Below, piece by piece: positions 8,985 to 16,103 of a stretch of 23,872 nucleotides of DNA (positions are counted from its first letter, which is position 1; each line of letters opens with the position of its first letter). The notes under the pieces were generated by a model. It worked only from the letters and a program-made list of their open reading frames with translations. It searched no databases and had not been told where the DNA came from. The position numbers and the translations under genes were made by a program. The stretch lies in assembly GCA_036940085.1 (NCBI GenBank), contig JALLBK010000707.1:1-23872 (forward strand), read 5' to 3'. The DNA comes from Discostella pseudostelligera. Its lineage: Eukaryota; Bacillariophyta; Thalassiosirophyceae; Thalassiosirales; Thalassiosiraceae.

Positions 8985-9046
8985 GCGGGAATGTTCCCGC
9001 CACCCGGAAATCAAATTGCCGGGAAGACTTCGGAGATGGCGGGAAA
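8985..9046. promoter_or_regulatory. GC-rich palindrome and E2F/HSE-like sites upstream of SGT1
   Basis: GCGGGAATGTTCCCGC at 8985-9000 is a perfect inverted repeat (7-bp arms, TG centre). It contains GAATGTTC, the minimal two-unit heat-shock element GAAnnTTC, and its right arm forms TTCCCGCC (8994-9001), an E2F-like site. Further copies are GCCGGGAA at 9018-9025 and GGCGGGAAA at 9038-9046. The group lies 145-210 bases upstream of the SGT1 ATG at 8839. A third HSE unit is absent, so heat-shock control is only a possibility. Confidence 0.4.
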
Positions 9047-9156
9047 GGGCCGATCCATCGGCAGCGATAGCATCGAGCCTCGAGCGTTGAGAGATATCCA
9101 TTCACTTACTTATTATTTCACCACAACATACCATGGTCATATCGATCAGCGTTCCA

Positions 9157-9186
9157 TACTACTTCTACTACTAGTAGTACTACTAG

Positions 9187-9243
<57 letters not shown>

Positions 9244-9290
9244 AACTACTACTACAACTACTACTACAACTACTACTACTAATACTACTA
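9157..9290. repeat. (ACT)n trinucleotide microsatellite with interspersed AAC units
   Basis: An almost unbroken ACT array runs through the divergent region between SGT1 and the membrane-protein gene. Its purest part is about 9187-9243; the 3' part has AAC replacing ACT every fourth unit, three times. It ends about 114 bases before the ATG at 9404, so it may fall in that gene's promoter or 5' leader. Confidence 0.9.
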
Positions 9291-9403
9291 TCCATGTCCT
9301 CTATCGATTGAATCATCTTCACGGCATTGACCATCGTTAGATTCTCTCGCTCAGTTCTTTTATTGCCAGCACCGAAACCGAAGATACATCGCAATCAACA
9401 ACA

Positions 9404-10066
9404 ATGGTGTCTTCGTTGTCACCGCCCGGTCGTTCTCTCCTAGACTACTCCCTTGTCACATGCTTCAGCCTGATACTGCTTCTTCTAGGCATACTCATCT
9501 TTGATCCATTCAATGAAACTTCCATCGACTCTACAAGCCGCAGCCATCCTTCTTCACTAGTCGCTTGGGACAATGCCGCCGCCGGCGACGGCAGCAATAC
9601 CATCCTCGGTCATCAACAAGAAATCGATGCTGCCGCTGTCACATCCAATTCGGAACTAATCGAGGTTGAAAAACAAATTCATGATGCCAAGGCCATCCTT
9701 TCTGAAAAACAAGATGAGGTGGAAAAGATTGTGGATAAGGTAGAGGATGAAATCAAGGACGATACGAGTGGAAAAGTAGTCGATGGCAACAACAACAAAG
9801 TGGAGACTGCCGAGGAAAAACAACATGAAGAAGAGATAAAAGAAAAAGTCATCGAGGCAGTGGTTGAAAAAGAGTTAGGTCTCGATAACTGGTGTGCTAA
9901 TTGCAAATTCCGTGGCATGCCATTCACGTGTGCCAATCGAGTGGATTGGATGATGAACAAATATAAAATTACCTATGATGTGGCGAAGGAGTCGACGATG
10001 GAGTATTGTACTAAAGGAGGAGGACAAGCAAGGAGAAGTTTGTTAAGAAGAGATAAAAGTCTTTGA
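9404..10066 (+). CDS. Single-pass membrane protein with C-terminal four-cysteine motif, unknown
   Basis: A 220-residue frame. A hydrophobic segment at about 16-33 (SLVTCFSLILLLLGILIF) follows a short N-terminus and suits a signal anchor. Residues 80-160 are strongly charged (ELIEVEKQIHDAKAILSEKQ and the Glu/Lys-rich run after it), predicting a helical or coiled-coil stalk. The last 60 residues form a compact module with cysteines at 164, 167, 176 and 202 (C-x2-C-x8-C-x25-C), bearing NWCANCKFRGMPFTCANR and ending in a basic tail (RRSLLRRDK). The cysteines could bind zinc or form two disulfides, depending on which side of the membrane they face. I do not recognise the family. The start is the first Met after the microsatellite leader and its context AACAATGG is favourable. 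Confidence 0.7.
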   Translation: MVSSLSPPGRSLLDYSLVTCFSLILLLLGILIFDPFNETSIDSTSRSHPSSLVAWDNAAAGDGSNTILGHQQEIDAAAVTSNSELIEVEKQIHDAKAILSEKQDEVEKIVDKVEDEIKDDTSGKVVDGNNNKVETAEEKQHEEEIKEKVIEAVVEKELGLDNWCANCKFRGMPFTCANRVDWMMNKYKITYDVAKESTMEYCTKGGGQARRSLLRRDKSL

Positions 10067-10838
10067 AGTGTTGTTAGATGGAGTCTCGTGTATTGTAGTG
10101 ATGGCGGGTGGGTGAGAGGGCGTGCTGCTCGATGCATGTGTGAAGAAAGGACATATTCCGTAATTGTGCTAGGGAGATTTACCGCAAAACAGAGCATCGA
10201 ATTCATTCGAGAATAACGAACATGAGAATATGTAGTGTGAAGAACAAAGTAAAATGTGCATGGATTAATGAATGATCGTAAGAGAGAACAGAGTGCAAGT
10301 TGCGCCATGCTCCTTTGGGGACAAAATCTTTCCACTCTCCATTATTCTCGCTTCTCTTTCCGATGCTGCTTGTCTTATGCGAATGTTCCTCGTTAAGATG
10401 TTGGATGGTTCGAGGGAATAGAAAGGGGAGAGAGGGCCTTGCGTTATGCCCAACGTCCACCGAACATTGCCGATGCCTCGGTCTCCAACCTGCTCCCTTC
10501 ACTTTTCATGTTGCCACTTGCTACAAGCACAAACAAGTGTCGCATCAACACATTCTCCACGTCACTCATGTTGATTTTTGAAGGGGCATCCCCCCCTTTA
10601 CTTTTCTAGGAAATTACAAGCATTACTTAGGAACATCTCCATCTCCCCCCTTTTCTACAATGTGTCGTTCTACAAACTCATACCATCTACTATTCTTCTC
10701 TAGATACGATACCTATTACCATCATTCTCATCGACAATGGCGCATCCATCCGTATCACTTTTCATCCACCTCTACGGTTGGAATCTGTAGATTCATAGAT
10801 CGACGTGGTGTCGTCGACGTCAGGGTGACGTCGAATCT
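10067..10838. other. Intergenic, no gene recognised
   Basis: This 772-base spacer separates two plus-strand genes, so it holds the 3' flank of the membrane-protein gene and the promoter of the ankyrin gene. A C-run lies near 10590-10600 and pyrimidine-rich tracts near 10640-10660. Minus- and plus-strand frames of 60-100 codons are present, but none looks like a protein domain. The only distinct signal is the ACGT palindrome at 10815-10833, listed separately. Confidence 0.5.
10815..10833. promoter_or_regulatory. Inverted pair of CRE/bZIP-like sites
   Basis: CGACGTCA, GGG, TGACGTCG form a perfect 8-bp inverted repeat with a 3-nt spacer. Each arm matches seven of eight bases of the CRE TGACGTCA. 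TGACGT is the core of the CO2/cAMP-responsive elements described in the diatom Phaeodactylum. The palindrome sits 6 bases before the first ATG (10839) and 33 before the next (10866). Confidence 0.45.
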
Positions 10839-13070
10839 ATGTCACCAGAATTTTGTGTGCAGAGAATGGCCACCAACACCACCGACGGACCGTTCATCGC
10901 TCCTTGCACCTTGCACAATGACCATGACAAATATGAGGACAACAGGACGACGTCTACCATGAGCGATAAACCACCCACGAGCGCCTCCCTGCTATCGAAT
11001 GGCTCCCCACAGGCACCGCTAAGAACCGCAATGGGATATCCCATCGAGCAGACAATGCCTACGGAGGGCGCGTCGGCCGCTGTGAACCTTCAGCAGCATG
11101 TCCTACCCCTATTCCAGGTTGGGGAATTATTTCCCCAGCAGCACCTGCAGTACCCTCCCTTGACCTACGCATCGATGATTTCTCATCCGTCAACATTCTT
11201 GCAGTACGATATGCGTCATCCCCAGCAGCAGATGACCTATGAACAGCAACAGGCATTGCTGTTTCAGCATCAACTGATGGTGCAGCAAGTGGCCCAACAG
11301 TCGATACTACTGCAGCAACTACAGGCTCAAGCTATGGCTGCCTCAACTGCTGCTGCTGCTTCCGTCCAACAACCACTCTCTGCTGATGTGTCATCCCAAC
11401 AACTGCCGATAAATCAAGCTCCTCTGTTCGACTCGCAGCAGATTATTCCGCCACAAGCTACATCTCTCCAGTACCAGCTTCAATTGATGCATCAACTTCA
11501 TCAATCGCAATACGAAGCTGCTGCCTTCTCCGCTGCTGCTCAATCTCACATGACACTGCCAAGTCAAGTCTCTTCGTTACCATACCAGCAGCAAGATCTG
11601 CGCGCGATGTTTCTGCAAGCACCACCACCACCCTATCAGTATTTACACCCATACTATTGGAACGTCCAACTTCTTCACGAAATTACTCCATTGCCGGCGG
11701 TAGGTATTGACGGAATGAATCAAGGAGTTGAACAGAATTATCAAGTGAATAATCAAGAGGCGGAGACTGAGAATGACGCTGATGAGAATGTGGAGGACAT
11801 GGATGAGGATGAAGACGATTATGATGATGACGATTTAAACCCAACATCACGGACACTTCATCGCTTAGTTGAGGACCATCAATGGGTGGCTGCCCTGCAA
11901 CGCATGACTACACATCCACATGAGACGCAGCAGGTGGGAATACAGGGTAGGACACCGTTACATGTAGCGTGCGATAACGATGCCCCTCCCTGTGTCGTTC
12001 AGGCATTATTGAATGCATGGCCGGAGGGTGCGGATCGAGTTGGGACAAGCCATATGAATCCACTCCACATTACGTGTTCGAGTCCACATGCAAGTGTCGA
12101 CGTCGTGCGAGTATTGTTGGCAGGATGCCGGGATCCTTTCAAGCTAACGGGGGCGAAGGATGTCGATGGCGACACGTCCCTTCACGCCGCATGCAGATGT
12201 GCCGCTCCCATGGATGTTTTGCTGTTGTTGCTCCAGGCCAACCCCATCACCGTGACGTGGAAAGATTACGAAGGGCTCAACCCACTAATGAGATTATGGG
12301 TGCGATACTTTGTCTTGGTGGGAGAGCAAATCATCTCAAATATAAAGCAACCAAGTGACTTGACAAGTGATTTAGTTGAAGCGTGGGAAAAGAGTTTGTT
12401 GCTGTTGAGAGTGATGGATGCCATGGAGAGGAGAGGGCGAGGGGAGCAGGTGCCAGCAGGTCCCTTCCGTGCAGTTCACGCTGCCTCATCTGTAAATTGC
12501 CCCCGCTGCGTTGTTCGTATTGCTATGGTCCTATTTCCCGAAGAACTCCTGAGGCGAGATGAACAGAACCGGCTTCCAATTCATATTGCCGCGGTTTCGC
12601 CAGTGTATCCTGTTCATGATTTGCGAGGGGAGGGCTTTACACTTGAAGATGCTTTCATTGACGACGACCCGGAAGCTGCACGGCCCAAGAAGAAGAAGTC
12701 CCAAAGCAAGTACAAGGAACCTTCCGTCATTGACATTCTTCTTTGTGGAGAACCCAAAGTGGCTGGGGAACGCGATCCCAATGGCCAACTTCCGTTACAT
12801 GTTGCCATAATGAGAGGGAAGACTCTCGATGAGGGTGTCCAAGCCTTGGTCGAAGCGTTCCCCGATGCCTTAACCACACCTGACAGTCAAACTAATCTGT
12901 ATCCATTCATGTTGGCTGCAAGCGTAGGACGGGGACGGGGGGATTGTGGCACTATTTATGCGCTCTTGAGAGCTGCGCCAGAGTTAGTGCTGTTGGCTCT
13001 TACGAAAGAAGACCAAGAAGACGAAGTGAAGTTGTCGCCAGACCTGAGAGTTTGCTCTGAATGTGGTTGA
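10839..13070 (+). CDS. Gln-rich ankyrin-repeat protein, possible transcriptional co-regulator
   Basis: A 743-residue frame in three parts. Residues 80-300 are Gln-, Pro- and Tyr-rich (for example EQQQALLFQHQLMVQQ and PPPPYQYLHPYYW), like activation domains. An acidic run at about 309-333 follows (MDEDEDDYDDDDL). Residues 335-712 carry ankyrin-type repeats, seen as GRTPLHVACDNDAPP, NPLHITCSSPHASVD, GDTSLHAACRCAAPM, FRAVHAASSVNCP, NRLPIHIAAVSP, GQLPLHVAIMRGK and NLYPFMLAASVGRG. A basic run RPKKKKSQSKYK (615-626) could act as a nuclear signal. The repeat style, with pairs of Cys and 'LLxAxPE' linkers, recurs in diatom ankyrin families of unknown role. The second Met at 10866 (AGAATGG context) is a better start than the first (CTATGT), giving 734 residues; the difference does not touch any domain. 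A nuclear scaffold role is inferred. Confidence 0.85.
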   Translation: MSPEFCVQRMATNTTDGPFIAPCTLHNDHDKYEDNRTTSTMSDKPPTSASLLSNGSPQAPLRTAMGYPIEQTMPTEGASAAVNLQQHVLPLFQVGELFPQQHLQYPPLTYASMISHPSTFLQYDMRHPQQQMTYEQQQALLFQHQLMVQQVAQQSILLQQLQAQAMAASTAAAASVQQPLSADVSSQQLPINQAPLFDSQQIIPPQATSLQYQLQLMHQLHQSQYEAAAFSAAAQSHMTLPSQVSSLPYQQQDLRAMFLQAPPPPYQYLHPYYWNVQLLHEITPLPAVGIDGMNQGVEQNYQVNNQEAETENDADENVEDMDEDEDDYDDDDLNPTSRTLHRLVEDHQWVAALQRMTTHPHETQQVGIQGRTPLHVACDNDAPPCVVQALLNAWPEGADRVGTSHMNPLHITCSSPHASVDVVRVLLAGCRDPFKLTGAKDVDGDTSLHAACRCAAPMDVLLLLLQANPITVTWKDYEGLNPLMRLWVRYFVLVGEQIISNIKQPSDLTSDLVEAWEKSLLLLRVMDAMERRGRGEQVPAGPFRAVHAASSVNCPRCVVRIAMVLFPEELLRRDEQNRLPIHIAAVSPVYPVHDLRGEGFTLEDAFIDDDPEAARPKKKKSQSKYKEPSVIDILLCGEPKVAGERDPNGQLPLHVAIMRGKTLDEGVQALVEAFPDALTTPDSQTNLYPFMLAASVGRGRGDCGTIYALLRAAPELVLLALTKEDQEDEVKLSPDLRVCSECG

Positions 13071-13389
13071 ACTTCAGTCATAAATCTGTCGGCGGCACCT
13101 GAATATTTATGATTGTATATAGATGATAGAGAACCTGTTCTCGTAGCTCGGTGTCTAGCAAACTAGTGGACTAGTAGATTTTGATTCGACTCTTAAGTTA
13201 CCACGTTATTTCATTCCAGTGGCTTACTAGAGTACCCCACATCCTACTGTGCTCATTCATTACATTATTCGTAAACGTCTCATAGCTTCTCCCCAACTTC
13301 CAAAACAGGCGCTGTAACATCATAGATCTTGTGGATTTCATGTGTGTGAAAAGTACTGCACCCTCCAACGACTGGTAGGGTGGGGGTGA
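13071..13389. other. Convergent 3' spacer between ankyrin and HSF genes
   Basis: The two flanking genes end toward each other, so this 319-base stretch should hold both 3' ends and polyadenylation signals. An imperfect CTAGT-rich patch is visible near 13160-13180. No coding frame or RNA gene was seen. Confidence 0.5.
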
Positions 13390-15159
13390 TTAAAGACCTC
13401 CGGGATGAAACCGGAAGTGCGAATTATCTCCTCTTGCGGCACGATAGGCCTCAAGTTGTCGTAGGCGCTGGATCATTTCCGGACTGAGTGAGTTCTCCGT
13501 GTTCGTGACACCGTTTTTTACATACGAAGTATTGGAAAAGGATCTTGGAGAAAAATGTTGAGATTGTTGAGCTTGCAAATAGTGAGACATCTGACCCATG
13601 CCCGATACTCCATGATGGTGTCCAACTCCCATCCGTGCCGCGGTGGCTGCGGCAGCATAAGGCATGGCTTGGTTCACTGCCTCAGAGACGGGAACACCGG
13701 CCACGAACGCGTTGCTCAGCATGATGCGGAGGTGATGGGCGTGAATGGCCGATGCCGCCACGAAACTAGCAGCGATTTGGGAGTCCGACGATAGAGCACT
13801 TGGCTGATGATCACCATGGTAGGCCAAGCTCGGGGGAGGATGAGTAGGTGATTCCATTGTGTGAAGTAGAGTATCCCTCGAAGTCTGCGGCATGATGTTG
13901 GGAACATGATTCGTGCGTTGTAGGCTATCAAGGTTGAGCACTGTGGTGACAGCAACTTGGGAGGGAAGGGTCGCTGGAACTGAAGGGGGGCGCACCGCTG
14001 CGACTGGTGCGACCACTGGAGTTGGCACAGCCGCAGGCTTGAGATCACCATAACTTGCATTGCTTCTCTTCAACGTGGCGTCAACAGGTCCCCCCTCATC
14101 ATCCTCCACGTTATCAGGATTCGACAATCCAACCGGTTGGGAGGCAGCAGAAGGAGGATAATCGGCGGAATTAAATAGGTCCCAAACCACCGGCATCCTT
14201 GCCCTCGGTCCCGTTTCAATAGTCTTCTGCAACACCAAAATCTCGCTAGTGGGAGGCCTATCCGGTACAGGAAAAAGAAGACTAATGGCATTCAAATCCG
14301 GTTCCATCTCCGGATCAATAGCCTTCTTCTCTGCCACCTTGGGTCGACGCATCTTCTTGCATAGCCACGGCATGGCCCTCAAGAAATATTCGTGATAATA
14401 CGCATTCTTATCGGGACCTTCGCTCATGCGTCGAAACCCCCACCCGTTGGCTTGACGAACGAAGGATGAAAATTTCGAGTGCTCAAAGTATCGGGGAAGG
14501 ATACGGATTTCAAAGTCACGAGGCTTTAGGATGCGCCAGGAGCGGCCGTGGGGATCCCACCCAACTACATCCGCCAACTCGGGGTTGGCAAGAATTGCAT
14601 GCATTTCTATGAATAGTCGATGAAAATAAATAATGAGAATACATAACATGATGTGAGCAGAATCTAGGGGGGGAACGAAAAAAAATTAACCCAATACCCC
14701 AAAAGTAAACTCACTGGCAGGAAATGTAGGTACTATCCCCGCAGCTGTAATGGGAGTCAATGGATCATCATCATGTTCCAAGCTGTGATCGCTGTAATAA
14801 AAGAACGGATGCGGCTTGAGTTCTGGCTGGGCGAAGACTAACCCGGTAGCATCCATGGGAGGGGGCTTGATCGCCTTGGGCTTCTTTGCGGGTGCGCCTC
14901 CATCTGCATCTTGGGATGGCTGCTGCTTCTTCTTGTTGCTGCTCTTTGCCCTCTTGGGTGGTTCCGAATAATTATTATTAGTAGACTTCGCTGCGGTGAC
15001 GAAGGTGACGTCGCCGATGTCACCTACGCGCTTCTCACTCCCAGACGCCGCAGCCGATGATGCCGATGACAAGGATGAGTCGGTGATACTGTTGGAGCGA
15101 AGACCGGCAACGATGATAGCGGCTTCCTCGAGGGTACTACTGTCTGGAAAGGCTGCCAT
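13390..15159 (-). CDS. Heat-shock-factor-type DNA-binding protein (2 exons)
   Basis: Exon 1 is 15159-14715 and exon 2 is 14606-13390, joined by a 108-nt phase-1 GT..AG intron (14607-14714); the product is 553 residues. Splicing rebuilds the start of the HSF fold: VPTFPA from exon 1 plus KMHAILANP from exon 2. The DNA-binding domain spans about 143-238 and includes VVGWDPHGRSWRILKPRDFE, ILPRYFEHSKFSSFVRQANG and WGFRRM; KFSSFVRQANGWGF is the recognition-helix region. The N-terminus has basic signals (PPKRAKSSNKKK, AKKPKAIK). No leucine-heptad HR-A/B oligomerisation region follows the domain; the rest is Pro/Ala/His-rich and ends QRLRQLEAYRAARGDNSHF. HSF-type factors are greatly expanded in diatoms, and most need not control heat shock. 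The start at 15159 has a perfect ACCATGG context; the frame is open further up but that part is not protein-like. Confidence 0.9.
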
Positions 15160-15899
15160 GGTGATGCTATCGATTCGCTGTATGTGCTGACTGTGTGAAC
15201 TTGCAGTAAGTTCTTGCTTTTGTTGTTTGTTGCAGTTGCAGTATCTTGCTGGAGCTTTGGGACACCTTGAAGCACAGAAGACCGCTGACGTGACGATTGG
15301 AGAGTGCCTTCCCGAGAGTGACATCATCGTTGCGACAGCAGGAATCCAGAATTGTTCGACACTGATCTTCGAAGAACAACACGGTATTAGATTACTACAT
15401 AATGAGTGCCATCAGACAAATTCATCTATGGGGATGGGAAGGGGAGGGAAGATTGCGAGTGACGAGGTGGTCTGATGTACCACACAGAAAATTATTTCTC
15501 ATTTTGCAACTTTTGCAATACTGCACAGCAGTAGTATGTAGACAGCAGTGCTAGAGAGAGAGACCCGAGTGCACCGTCATGCTCGTCCCTGCTGATTCTC
15601 GTTATCTCTCATCCATAGCATCAATTTTGCAACGGTACTCTGGATTCGTATTTAAGAATATTGGAAAGTAGACGAATGGTAAGCAATCACCAACACATTC
15701 TACGATATCGTACTATGCTTGCTTGTCATTGGAGGATGGCTGGAAAATCAGCAAGAGTAATCTCCTCCGGTTGCATTTTGCATTCATTTTGCATGGCAAC
15801 GCATCTTCGATGTTGGATAATTGCTGCACCTTATTTGGTGGTATTCTTATCCTAACGACCTCCTTGCTCCTAATTATAACTCGACATAGTAGAGCTACT
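15160..15899. other. HSF promoter and unannotated spacer
   Basis: This stretch holds the 5' flank of the minus-strand HSF gene and spacer down to the decayed channel-exon copy. The notable element is TGACGTGACGATTGG at 15286-15300. Plus-strand frames at 15227-15475 and 15661-15992 have no recognisable domain. A (GA)n run lies near 15553-15561. Confidence 0.5.
15286..15300 (+). promoter_or_regulatory. ACGT (CRE-like) core next to an inverted CCAAT box
   Basis: TGACGTGACGATTGG combines two TGACG half-sites with ATTGG, the reverse of CCAAT. It is about 130-140 bases upstream of the HSF ATG at 15159, a normal promoter distance. The same pairing occurs at 19670-19691. Confidence 0.4.
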
Positions 15900-16080
15900 G
15901 TGCTTCACATCAAGCCTCAGCTACACTTCACTGATCGCAACCTGCATGTTGGTTTGACATTCCAATTGCCTGCGTGCAAATTCATCGCGTGAAAGAGGAC
16001 GATCACTCTCATAAACATCGGATGCTTCGGGGTAACTTTCGCATGTACCCAAGCCAATGCCGGCAAGGTGACTTTGCACC
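15900..16080 (-). pseudogene. Decayed tandem copy of the last exon of the channel gene
   Basis: This segment aligns in direct orientation with 16125-16335 in the last coding exon of the neighbouring channel gene. Shared stretches include GCCTGCGTGCA and CGTGAAAGAGGACGATCACT on the plus strand. In the parent frame the minus strand still reads HLAGIGLGTCES, SDVYESDRPLSRDEFARRQ and QTNMQVA, then loses about 30 bases, shifts frame and stops at 15923-15921. It starts just 23 bases past the parent's stop codon. It is best explained as a local duplication that has since drifted; an unequal exchange is a likely cause. Confidence 0.8.
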
Positions 16081-16103
16081 TTATCTCAACAAACTCGCTC
16101 ATT

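Noticed and set aside
9146..9394. Minus-strand poly-Ser frame and plus-strand poly-Leu frame
   Set aside because: Both are simply translations of the ACT microsatellite.
10203..10502. 99-codon minus-strand frame between the membrane-protein and ankyrin genes
   Set aside because: No recognisable domain, no favourable context, and opposite to both neighbours; most likely chance.
12017..12358. 113-codon plus-strand frame
   Set aside because: It is inside the ankyrin coding sequence in another frame, and the ankyrin pattern in the main frame is clear.
15160..15327. Upstream extension of the HSF frame
   Set aside because: The extra residues are not protein-like, while the ATG at 15159 has an ACCATGG context.
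15340..15390. Heat-shock elements upstream of the HSF gene
   Set aside because: TTC and GAA words are present but the spacing is three bases instead of two, so they do not form an HSE.
15227..15475. 82-codon plus-strand frame in the HSF upstream region
   Set aside because: No domain; overlaps the likely HSF promoter and leader.
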